Of a stretch of DNA of 61,927 bases, positions 48,085 to 58,984 are shown piece by piece. The DNA is from Cladosporium sp. IMV 00045 (Eukaryota > Ascomycota > Dothideomycetes > Cladosporiales > Cladosporiaceae). The position numbers and the translations under genes are program-made. The DNA lies in the NCBI GenBank assembly GCA_001931905.2, contig MSJI02000568.1, positions 1 to 61,927 on the forward strand, in the 5' to 3' direction. The first letter of the stretch is position 1. The number at the start of each line of letters is the position of its first letter. The notes below the pieces were generated by a model. It worked only from the letters and a program-made list of their open reading frames with translations, was not told the DNA's origin and ran no database searches.

Positions 48085-50389
48085 CTAACTAGTCGAAAGT
48101 GATCCTCCTGCCGGCGGGTATTGAAACTCCGGGAGGCCCTGCTGGTTGAGTTGAGTCTCAAGGTATGCACGGAAGCCTTCATCAGAGGATCCAAACTCGT
48201 CTATCTTCGTTCCAAACAGATCCAAGAAGGGATAAGTCACTTCGGTCGGTACTTGTCCGTAGCCATTGGTGGTGTTAAGTAATCCCATGGGAGATGTAGA
48301 CATGTCCTGTGGCATGCTGGACAAAGCAGGTTCAGGCGCCGTTGACTGCGCTTCAAATGCCTTGTGTTGTGTCTGGTTGCTCGTGCGTGTGCTCGTGGTC
48401 TCCGAGGATACGCTACCGAAATCTGGGCTTTACGTTAGCACCTTATTGTGTTTGCACAATCGAGCTGAAGTCGTAGCTCACCTCTTATCAGTCTTTCCTG
48501 GCATTCTCCAGCATTTGACCACGCTCTGCCGATGATGGACAGACACTTGACGCAGAGATCTATCTTCTGCTGTACCTCGAGCTGATCATTCTCGCCCTCA
48601 ACCTCTCCACTGTGTTGCCACAGGGTAGCGGCAGCTATGACAATAGGAAAAATGACGTCCGCAGGCAACCGTGAAAGGTCATCCACGTATACTGAGATGA
48701 TGGAGGTGATGTCTTTCGCAGCAGCCAGGCACGCTCGGATTGGTACATGCTCGACTGGAAACTGCTTTGCGGGTGCCCAATCGTATTCGTGCCAGTAGAA
48801 ATGAAATGGTCGATGTACGAGGATCATGCCTGCGAATGCCCACTGTGATGTCGTTAGTACTGTTTCTTGGCCAGTGAGTCTAGTTATAGTGGCAACGGAA
48901 AGAATTCCCGTAATTACGGGAGCATCCTGTGTACTTGAGTCATAAGAGGGTCAAAAGTGATACGTACCATTGTGTTGATGATACCAGCTGGAGTAACATC
49001 AGATCGAAAGCTGCCGTTGACCATTAGCGCCAGGTTAGATCGATTCAAGACATCGATGTACTCTTTCAATCGATCCCAAAGAGCCATGCGAGTGTTTTCT
49101 GCCGCAGCCAGATCTTTGCAAATACGCTGTTTACTTGTGGCGGCGCATGTTTCTCGGAGAATGTCCTCGAAGATGACAGCGATATCGATCGTCAAGCTGA
49201 AGCCTGACAATGTATGTGATTTGATCCTGACGATCTCGCCGTCTTTCGGGCGTCGGAGTTGCAATAGCTGATATTCGTCCGACTCGGCTGTTGATGGGTA
49301 AGGCATCGTGGTGTCCTCTGCTCGGAGACAGAAGGGTCTGCTCAGCGCACAAGCAAGCACTTTATCCAAGGTGTATACGTTCCAATATAGCCTGGAAGCG
49401 ACTTCAGTATGCACATGATCCGCGGTTGATGATGGGGCCTCGTGCAGCCTCAGGTCTATGGCCATGCCGGCGGCAACATTGCAAAGCATTGATGCGTTAG
49501 ACGCTTCTCCCATACCATGTTGCATGAGACTGAGAATCACTAATGTCTGACAGCTCTCAATGGAGGGGTGGATGAAGTTGAGCGGATGAAAGACAGTCGC
49601 TGCTCGAGACCGCGGGTCTTCCCTCTTCTGCAGGGCGAGCACAGCTGCCTCAAAGAAATCGGCCGGAGATGGTGAGTTGTATTCCGTAATGTCAGGTGTT
49701 GAAGGGTCCGAAAGCTCAAGACAAGCGGCGATGGCGTAGACCGCATACAGGACGGCAGGTGCAAACGCGTCAGAGTGTAAGCTGCTATTGCTGTAATCGT
49801 GCATCGGCATGTATAGAATGGGCCATATAGGATGTATCTTCGTGAAATAGGCGGCAAATAGCTTTGCTGAGACCTCTCCGCTCACAGCAATAAGGTCATC
49901 TTGCCGACTGTCTCTTCTGCTGCTGGCTGTGCCGGCTAGAGTGGAAGAGGACTCGTCGTCATTGACGCTTAGTGAACGTGGTCCATTTGACACTGCCTTT
50001 TGGGAGTTGTTTCCTTTTTCTTTGTGGATTTTCCCGGGCAGATGACGGGTTGGTAGTTGGCGTTCATGGTTGTTATTGAGAATGATAGAAGGCCTCCGCC
50101 TACGCGTGGCAAAGTCAGTACGGGCGATAGCTCATGCCATCACACGTGAAGAAGAGAGTCTCACGTCTTGTTTCGCTTGGAGACACCATAATGGCAGTGT
50201 CTTGAGTTATTCAAACATTGATTGCAAGTGGGAACCGTTCCATCACACTGGTTAGGGCTGGTCAGTACGCATGCTTGGGTGGTAGAACTTTGACGAGGTT
50301 GGGCTCGCGTGGCTCACTTTCGTCTTGCGCTGGCCACACGGAATGCAGGCCTGTGAAACGCGCTGTCTAGTTTTATTGTCGCGGGGCAT
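48085..50389 (-). CDS. Zn2Cys6 transcription factor beside amine-use genes
   Basis: Exons 50318-50389, 50165-50247, 48968-50099, 48482-48842 and 48085-48422 give 661 residues. The zinc cluster spans introns 1 and 2 and reads C-x2-C-x6-C-x6-C-x2-C-x6-C (ACIPCGQRKTKCDG, then CNQCLNNSRHCHYG). The fungal transcription-factor domain follows (FAAYFTKIHPIWPILY, ASRLYWNVYTLDKVLACALS). The C-terminal 110 residues are Ser/Thr/Gln-rich, a plausible activation region. The gene lies between the permease and the divergent copper amine oxidase, so it may regulate both. The last join, ERLIR-DFGSVS, uses a CCCAG acceptor. Confidence 0.9.
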
Positions 50390-50746
50390 TATTATGTCAC
50401 TGTAATGACATGCCGGAAATGCTCGTTTGATCGGTTACACAAAACACCCCACGGCGGTAGTCGTGAAGCAGACAGCGTCGTCATACCAGTCGACCCCTCC
50501 GGCTATGGCTCTCTAAACTGTGCATAATAGAAGCTCACATTTGATGCCTTTAAATGGTTGCTCCACGCTTGAAACCTTACTTTACTTTTTGAGACGTTTT
50601 TCAAGATAGCCGGCGCATAGGCGCCATAGCCGTTGGCTCCACTTTAGATTGCCTCATCTGTGCATGAGCTCTCAGCATCTTTTTACACCTAATCCTCCGT
50701 CTGTATGAGGATTTAGCAACACAACCGTCTCAAACAAAATACCATC
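50390..50746. promoter_or_regulatory. Divergent promoter of Zn2Cys6 gene and amine oxidase
   Basis: A 357-bp shared region. Near its oxidase side is the repeat cluster at 50604-50632. A TTTAAATGG near 50550 may serve as an AT-rich core element. Confidence 0.5.
50604..50632. promoter_or_regulatory. Candidate operator: direct plus inverted repeat with GATA motif
   Basis: The direct repeat ATAGCCG occurs at 50606-50612 and 50626-50632, exactly 20 bp apart, about two helical turns. Between them lies a perfect inverted repeat GGCGC-ATAG-GCGCC. The first copy overlaps AGATAG (50604-50609), a GATA-factor site. It sits about 120 bp before the oxidase ATG. Confidence 0.4.
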
Positions 50747-53086
50747 ATGGCACTGGATCGTCTTCAAAGCACTGTCAGTCAGTTGACTTCCAAGATTGGG
50801 GGCCTCTCGACCCAGGCGCATCCTCTCGATCCGCTGTCAGAGAGTGAGATTGCCACCGCAGTCGACGTACTTCTCAAGAAGAAAAGCGACATAGTCTTCA
50901 ATTCAGTCAGCCTTTTTGAACCCAAGAAAGCCGACCTCCAGAGATGGGTCAAGTCGCAAGACGTCGAGATTCCGAGGATTGCCGATGTTGTTGCCAGCAG
51001 CACCGGCAACAAGGTCTACGACGTCCTGGTTGATGTCAAATCAAAGACCATTGTTCGCTGGGAAGAGCCCGAAGGTGTCTATCCTGGAATCACCATGGAA
51101 GATCTCAAAGCCGTCGAAGATATCATGAGGAAGGATCCCAAGGTCATTGAGCAGTGTGGCGTGCTGGGCATTCCTCCTGAAGACATGTACAAAGTCTACT
51201 GCGACCCTTGGACCATTGGGTAGGTCTCTTAAAAATAATCGCAATGCGCTCCATTTACTTCTATGCGAACAAGAGCTAATCCCAATGGCAGCTACGACGA
51301 AAGATTCACCGATGGCTCGAGACTCCAGCAGGCTCTCATGTATTACAGGCCCAACATCGATGACTTGCAATACACTTACCCTCTGGACTTCTGCCCAATC
51401 TATAACATTGAGACCCGCGAGATTGTCCACATTGACATCCCAGAGAAACGCCGGCCTCTCAACAAAGCGCCTGCCACTAACTTCGACGCCGAATCCGTCC
51501 AGAAAGACATTGGTTTCAGAGACGACCTCAAACCAATCCACGTCACTCAGCCTGAAGGCGTGTCTTTCAAACTGGACGGTCGCACCATTGATTGGCAGAA
51601 TTGGAACTTCCACATCGGATTCAATTACCGCGAGGGAATCGTTTTGTCGAATGTTACATTCAACGATCGAGGGAACATCAGGCCTGTGAGTTGACGCTTC
51701 GCCACATCTTAGCCAAGTGTACATCTCACTGACAGCTTTACAGGTGTTCTGGCGCATCTCTCTTGCGGAGATGGTCGTGCCTTATGGCAACCCTGATCAC
51801 CCCCATCACCGCAAGCATGCATTCGACCTGGGCGAGTACGGTGCCGGATATATGACCAACTCGCTCGCCTTGGGCTGTGATTGCAAGGGGTCGATCGAAT
51901 ACCTGGATGCTTCCTTTGTCACGAAGTAAGCAATCGCACAGTGTTTTCTTCGAGCCCGACGAGACTGACAGTATTTCTAAGGAACGGCGAGCCGTACACC
52001 ATCAAGAATGCAATCTGCATCCACGAAGAAGACGACGGCATTCTCTTCAAGCACACAGATTTCCGTAAGCCAAACATCCACCACTAGATATCCATCCCAC
52101 ACTAACCCACCTCCCAGGCGACGAATCCTCCACCACAACGCGAGCACGCAAACTAATCGTCAGCCAAATCTTCACAGCCGGCAACTACGAGTACTGCATC
52201 TACTGGATCCTGCATCAAGACGGCGTGATCCAGCTCGAGATCAAGCTCACCGGCATCCTATCGACCTACGCCCTCGCGCCGGGCGAGTCCGCCGCCCCCT
52301 ACGGCACCGAAGTCTATCCCGGCGTCAACGCGCACCACCACCAACACCTCTTCTGCCTGCGCCTGGACCCCTCCATCGACGGCAACGAAAACACCGTGTT
52401 CGAAGTCGACGCCGTGGCCAGCGACGCGCCCGTGGGCAGTCGCGAGAACAGGTACGGGAATGCATTCACGACGCGCAAGAACAAACTACAGACCATGGAA
52501 AGTGGCATTAGTGATTACAACCCGCAGCGCACGTGGGATATATCCAACACCAACAAGCTCAACGCGTACAGCAAGAATCCCGTTTCGTACAAGTTGGTGT
52601 CGAGGGAAGTGCCCGGTCTGATGCCCAAGGAGGGGAGTTTGGTCTGGGACCGGGCGGGGTTCGCCAGGCACGCTTTGCACGTCACCAAGTATGCGGATGA
52701 GGAGAAGTGGCCGGCCGGGAGACACGTGCCTCAGAACTCTGGTCGGCCGTCGCAGGGTAAGATCTGGCCACCACTACTACCACCACCACCACCACCACCA
52801 TCATTAACCCCAACACTAACAACACCCCGCAGGCCTCCCCTCCTGGATCGCCGCCAACCCCTCATCGAGCATCGACAACACGGACATCGTGGTGTGGCAC
52901 ACCTTCGGCGTCACTCACTTCCCGTCCCCGGAAGACTACCCCATCATGCCTGCGGAGCCTATGTCGGTGCTGCTGCGGCCGAGGAACTTCTTCACGCAGA
53001 ACCCGTGCTTGGACGTGCCGCCGTCGTTTTCGAGTAACCCCAGTGGGGTGAGGGAGGGGAGGAGGGCGTGGAGGGGGAGGGGGTAG
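50747..53086 (+). CDS. Copper amine oxidase
   Basis: Exons 50747-51219, 51292-51685, 51744-51925, 51982-52064, 52118-52756 and 52833-53086 give 674 residues. The topaquinone site is GNYEY, with Tyr401 as the residue that self-processes to TPQ. Copper ligands are visible in AHHHQHLF and in the late segment [14 protein letters not shown]. The proton-relay Asp region [10 protein letters not shown] is present. The enzyme oxidises primary amines to aldehydes, releasing ammonia and hydrogen peroxide. There is no signal peptide, and no peroxisomal tripeptide at the end (RGRG). It is divergent from the Zn2Cys6 gene. The fifth intron has a CCA microsatellite. Confidence 0.96.
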
Positions 53087-53569
53087 ATGATTGGGAGCGT
53101 ATGAGATAGTTGGGAGGGAGGTGGCAGTTGGTTAGATGGAGGGAGTGTGGATGGGGACGGGATCTTGGTCTGCTGGAGTGGGAAGATTGTGATTGATGAA
53201 GAGCAACTGGACTCGCTCCAGTTCTGAGGGTTTTCGTTGGTCGTTCCGCGGTCGCTACGAAACTGATAGTGGCACAGAAAATGAGCATCAATAGCCCCGT
53301 TAATAGCTAAGGGTGAAGCAAGACCGTCGGAGCTGGTCGCGGTCACTGTTAGCCATTAAAAGATGGATCACTGCACTTTGAATCAGGAGCACTCCGTTGC
53401 CTATTCACACGCACAGTGTAAATCGACGTAATCGATGCTCAACCAGAGGTGACAAGGTTCAAATCTTCCAATAGCATTCAAACAATCTCATAAAAGCCGT
53501 CAAAATCATACAAAGAAGCCAAGGCAAAAGAAAAAAAAACACTCCCCATCACGATCCATCCTCATCTGC
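53087..53569. other. Convergent intergenic region
   Basis: No gene seen. G-rich sequence follows the oxidase stop codon. Confidence 0.5.
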
Positions 53570-55521
53570 TCACGAGTCCGGAATTTCAATATTGACCCTC
53601 GACCACTGCCCGCCCTCAATATCCCTCGTATACTCGGTTACATCATCTCCCTCAATCTGGTAAAACACCACCAAACTATCCCCACCGCTCTGATTGGGCA
53701 AGACGGAAACGCTGAAGTGCGTCCCCGACAAACCGGCATCGCCACTCCCAGCAACCGTGAACATATCGTCTTCCACGAACGAAGTGTTCTCCGCCGCCCA
53801 CGAGATATTATACGCGTTCAGCTGGTTCGTCTCCGCCATCTGCGCGTAAAAATAGTTGGTGTAGCCGAGGCTGGTGGCAGGGTTGACGTTGGGGATGGAG
53901 ATGCTCGAGTTAGTCCATTGATTGATGGGGTGGGAGGCGTTGGCCGTCGCGTTGACGTTGATGTCTTTCCAGTAGAAATTCACCGTGTTTTGCAGGTCGA
54001 CGAACATCACGTAGCTCAGGCTGCCTCCGCCCCAGCTGTAGCAGCCTACGCCCGCGTGGCCGTTCAGGTCTGGCCATTCTTGCTGGTGTTCCCATTCGTC
54101 GTCGCCGGCGCGCCAGCCGTATTGCTGGAAGGTCGTTGCGTTGGAGGCGTACCAGAGGTGCATACCTGAACGTGGGTGTTAGTTGGATCGCGGTTTTAGC
54201 TGATCGGAAGTAGAGACAAGGCCTTACCATATTCCTGCGATTCCACAGAAGACCCACTTGATGGCCTGAAAGTATGCTTGTAATCGACATCGCCGTACGC
54301 ATTACCATACCAGCATGCCTGCATACCGACTTGATCGGAGTCAAATGCAGTAATGTTCATATCGCTGAGAGGACCATCAGACCAGATGCTGGTGGTATTG
54401 CTGTTGGATCGCTGCTTGAGCTGACCGTCGTCTCCAATATCTTATCAAAAGCGATCTCTTGTTAGGTTCAGAGTACCTCTTGAGACACGATTGTTATCCT
54501 GACCACTCACAGAAAATATGCCACTGCGATACTTCGTTAAGAACATACGCCACAGCAGACAGAGGGGTGCCATTCTTCGCATTCGACGCCACGATCTCCG
54601 ACTCCGACCCCCCAACCCAAGCTCCCCGATCAGTCAAGCGCTGGAATCGAATGTCGCCAGAGTGGTGCTGGAAATACATGACCAACGACCCAAGCGGCGC
54701 ATCGCGCAGATCAGACGCGAAAGACTGCGAAGCGAGAGCGATTCCTGAGCCGTTGAAAGCGCCCTCGGTGGTGTAGTAAGCCGGATCAAGCGCGCCTCCA
54801 ATGGCGTACGGATCGCTCGTGCCCGTGGGAGTTGCGCTTGAAATTGTCGGTGTTGTCGTTGAGGACTCCCCCGCCGACGATGCCTTGCTGTAGCGAGGGT
54901 CAGCAAATATAAAGAAAACCCAAAAACCACGACCGTCGAAACCACAACGCAAGAAATCCATACCCTTCATCCCTTGTCCCCAACCCAACACCAAGGCCCA
55001 CCCCCAACCCCACAGCCAGCACGACCAACAAGACCAAAAGCCCATAAAACCACTTCGACTTCATCCCGCAGACTCGCCTGCCGTCCGCCCCAGCGCGAGA
55101 GTCCTCCTGACCTGCCCGCGGATTGAGCCCCGGTTGCAGATGAGGGTAGGCGACTTCCTTGTCGCCCTCGGCGGCCAGAACAGACTCGGGTAGTGGAGAG
55201 GACAGCTCGGGCGACATGGGCCGCTCTTTGTTCGAGAGCCGGTGTTGCATGGACGGTGCGTTTCCCAAGGCGGGAGACCAGGCGTGCGTGTCCACGCCGT
55301 AGTGCGGTGGTTGCGTGTAGGGGGGTGAGGAGCTGCTGTGGTGGTTGGCGGGGTCAGTGTGATGTTGTCGTTATACTGTTTTGGCCCGGCTTTGTGATGA
55401 AGATAGATGGATCGATCATGCGTTTGTCGGGGCTTTGAAGATAGGCAGGGAATCGCTCTGCGACTACTTACAAATCTTCCGTGAACCTGGGACTGCCGTC
55501 CCCATATCTAGGGCTGTCCAT
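53570..55521 (-). CDS. Membrane-anchored fucose-lectin-like protein
   Basis: Exons 55472-55521, 54964-55335, 54511-54887, 54228-54440 and 53570-54165 give 535 residues. A cytoplasmic N-terminus rich in Ser/Pro precedes one membrane helix (WFYGLLVLLVVLAVGLGVG), then a Ser/Thr-rich stalk and an extracellular domain of repeated blades with Trp, Tyr and Asn-glycosylation sites. Blade-like segments are MYFQHHSGDIRFQRLTDRG, GDDGQLKQRSNSNTTSIWSD and VFYQIEGDDVTEYTRDIEGG. This resembles the Aleuria-type fucose-specific lectin propeller, in a type II membrane arrangement. Sugar specificity is not known. Confidence 0.8.
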
Positions 55522-57629
55522 GGCGATGCTGATATTGAGGTCTTATTGTCCCCTATGGCCGAGAGCCAGCTTCCTCTCGTTTCGAAGTGATGGCCTTATC
55601 CCTCCACCAGGCTGAGAGGCAAGAAGGTCAATCAATACCTTAGGTACTCTGACCCCTCACTCGCAGGGTTGCACAATTGCGTAGATGTTCTCAAACGCGA
55701 ATTTTCGCCAACAGTCAAATCATACCCTCTGCAAGAGCAATAAGAAGATGCGAAACACCGCGTCTCGCGATCAGTCACTCAGTCAGTCAGTCTTAGACGA
55801 AAGGCAGCGCAGCGCAGTTGCAAAGCGCTAGAGTAAGAAAAAGGAACCGCAAGGCCTGATGACAAGGACATGAACATAAGCACCATCGCTTCTCTTCAAG
55901 CCACGCATGAAAAAAGATACTGTATCCAAGCGAGTATAGCCTTCCCCATTTCTGCCACCACCCGTCCCGGATCAACTGCCTTCCCTCATCTCTCCTCTCC
56001 ATATTACAGACCACCGTACCCGGCGACGTGCGAGCGCGCAGTGAAATCCTTCAAGGCCAACAACGTGCGCCCAGGTCAGGTCATGTCATGTCAGCGCTCT
56101 TATGAGCAGCAGCCTTGTGGGAGTGACAGATAGCTTCGAGCCAGATTGTCGGGCGAGCCGGGGGAGGGGGGCAGATGTTCGAGAAGGAAGGCGACTTGAT
56201 GGTGGAACATTTTCAGCTCTGTGTTGGCGGCTGGGTTGGGGTGGGCGAATGAGCGTGCGTGAGTGGATGTGGGCTGACGGGCATGGAGAGGAGATGGGTT
56301 GGCATTGTTGCATTGCATGTATACCTACTTGCTGCGAGGCTGCTGTTGGAAGTTCTTCAGCTCGCCGCTGAGGATGGAAGAGGTTTTTGTCTTTTTGAGA
56401 AGGTTCGGTCGTTGTTGTGTTGTGTTGGATCGGGTTCCTGGGTCTGATGATGATGGCGTGCCTAATTTCTATTAATTGTCCCATTTAAGAGATCTGCTCA
56501 AACCTACTTCCATACAAGTAAAACAAAGTGCCTAGTTGACATTCGTCTGACACAGCCAGCAGCAAGACACTCTCATCTTCAGCTGGACTCTGCCAACCAA
56601 GGTACCTCATGCACGTACGTCGATCCTATCAACTGGCCGCGGCAAAAAGGATAAGTGCACGGCGCGTGAAGTATCCTGCCGTAGCATACATGTAATGCAT
56701 AGAACAATAATGCGCTGTGTCAGCCCACATGCAGGTTGCCATTCAGGCTGACAATTGACACTTCTGCTGCTGCTGCTTATGATGACGGGCCCGCCGGCCG
56801 GCCGGAATCTTGCGGCCTGTTCCTTTTTCTAAACGGTTCTCTCGTTTGGTGCTGTGCATTAGTACTTTTATCTCTTTCGCCTTCTGGTCGTCGAAAAAAA
56901 AAACCCCAATCCTGCTATCTCAGGTAGGTGAGTAGATACAATAGTTTGATGCCCATGTGACCTTCTCAGCTCCGCCCAATACAGTCAGTCAGTACCCATG
57001 CTTATGAAAGAAGCTTGGTATCCGACTTATTACAGTACATGTACCCATACCTTACCGACTTTCCTCGCTTGGGGCTGAGAACTGCAAAGAAGCGCCACAG
57101 CCTGAGTCTCAGGCTGCCAGACATATCGCAGATACCTGGTACCTACCTATGAGCGCGAAATCGATAAAACCCAAAAGTACTGTAGTACGAGCGAAGCGAA
57201 TCCTGTCGTCTTCATCCAAGCTCAGCAACATCCGAGGCAGATACCATTACTGTACTGAGATTGCATGCATGCATGCATGCGAAGCAGCACGTGCGCGTTT
57301 CGTAGGTACACATGTGCATGTATATTGTAGTACAAAGACCCCATAAAGGTAGTACGAACCGGAAGTCGAGTGCATGTGAATTATGGTATTTTTTTTTCTT
57401 GGTGGTTGGTTGTACATGACGTATTATCAGTTCTAGGACTTGTTCTTTTTTCTTTTCTTTCTCTTCTTTTTCTCGTATTATTACCTGCTGCGTTGGCTAG
57501 GTATAAAAATTTCCCAAAGATCCCATATTCCCTTTGCCGTCCCTTTGTCCTGGAGTAGCCTGAGCCTGATTAAAACACCGCTTTTTCAAAGCAAAACACA
57601 AAAACGAGCACGCGCGAACATTCTCAAAC
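55522..57629. repeat. Long intergenic region with microsatellites
   Basis: No gene seen in about 2.1 kb. It holds a CAGT array at about 55772-55792, a GCAT array at 57262-57280 and a polypyrimidine stretch around 57430-57480. GTAGGTAC-like motifs recur. Confidence 0.45.
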
Positions 57630-58984
57630 TCAAACGATCGAAGGCGCTCTGCCCCGGCCTTCTGCGCGCGCATCCATGCGCCTGTGCAGACCGGTTGTGG
57701 GGATGGGCTTCTCGACTCTCAGGACGAGCTGGAGCAGGAGTTCGAGGGGCTGCAGGACAAGCCAGATTTTGTTGCAGAAAAACGACAGCGTGACGGAGAT
57801 GGTGGCGACGGCGGCGTCGAGCCAGAAGTGGTTGGCGGTCGCGACGATGATGAGCAGGACGAGCAACGGGTAGGCGAAAGCGGCGATGGCGTAGAAAGCG
57901 CCGGTGAGCGCGCCCAAGCGCGATTGCCGGCGGGCTTTGCCCAGGAGGGCGGACAAGATGCCGGAGTGGTAGAGGAAGGTGCAGCCGATGGTGAAGGCGT
58001 AGGTGAAGTGGAGAGAGGGCATGGCCGCGAGCTGGTTGACGTTGCTGGATTTCACCCACACGCTCTCCGCGTTCTCTTGTCGGACGGTGTCCTGGAAACC
58101 GTAGGATTCGGGGAGAAGGCGGGGCGGCATGCAGGGGTAGAAGGCAAAGACGAAGAAGGCGGCGAAGTTGCCTAGGGTCATGGTGCGGCGGACTGTTGCG
58201 AAGGAGCTGTGGTTTGGCGCGACGAAGTAATACCACGAGAGGAAGCTGGGATAGTAGATTAGTGGGAGATTCGAGTCTGATGTTCGCTATTTCTTCGACT
58301 TACGCAACAGTTCCCGGAATGTGGACGAGGGAATACAGCTGATTGAACATGGTAAGAATGCTCTGGTGGTTCTCGAGGAAGTACTTCTGGACGCCAACTT
58401 CGGTGAAGGGAAACAGGAAGCGGAAGAACGAATCGTGCTCGAACCAGAGAATGTCAAGAGCGTGCTTCTGCGCGAGTTCCGTCACCTCGTGGGCGCCCTG
58501 GAGCTGGTATGCGTGCGAGGCAATCTTCTTGGTGAAGGTGTAGACGACGTAGTTCAGCGACCAGTAGAACATCTCGATCAAGAAGGGGAACTTTTGCAGA
58601 ATCCTGCTGTGCAAGTGTCCGGCGAATTTGGAAGTGTCCAGGGGGATGCCCCAGAGGGTTTGCCTTTGGCCATAGCCGTCCTTCTCATCTTCGAGGTACC
58701 CGTTCGTGCCCTCGCCATCGCTGTCGCGGTCGGATTCTGACAAGAGACTGTCGGCAGATTGTGATCGCTCGTAGGGGATTCGTCGCTGTTTTGGGGTGAT
58801 GGTGAAGTCGCGATGGCGGTTGATGTAGAGGGAGCCAAGCATGATGCTGACAACGATCTTGGAGATGGTCAGTGGGATGGATCTTCTGGCATACTCAAGA
58901 GAGACAAGATCTTACCAGAGGCTCATACCACTCGCGGGCCTGCGATTGAGCCTTGCCCAATGAAGGGCCATCGGTTGAAGCCAT
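57630..58984 (-). CDS. PAP2-superfamily membrane protein (Aur1-like)
   Basis: Exons 58916-58984, 58304-58857 and 57630-58245 give 412 residues. A short N-terminus, a helix, and a Ser/Asp-rich loop precede a multi-helix domain. PAP2-type catalytic motifs are present: FYPCMPPRLLPESYGF, AAMPSLHFTYAFTIGC (His) and VATANHFWLDAAVATI (His and Asp). The set resembles inositol-phosphorylceramide synthase and related lipid phosphotransferases, but the length and the loop differ from Aur1, so an uncharacterised relative is more likely. It probably acts on a lipid phosphate in the endomembrane system. Confidence 0.85.

Noticed and set aside
55772..57280. CAGT and GCAT arrays as possible CRISPR or transposon ends
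   Set aside because: They are simple microsatellites without spacers, target duplications or nearby transposase.
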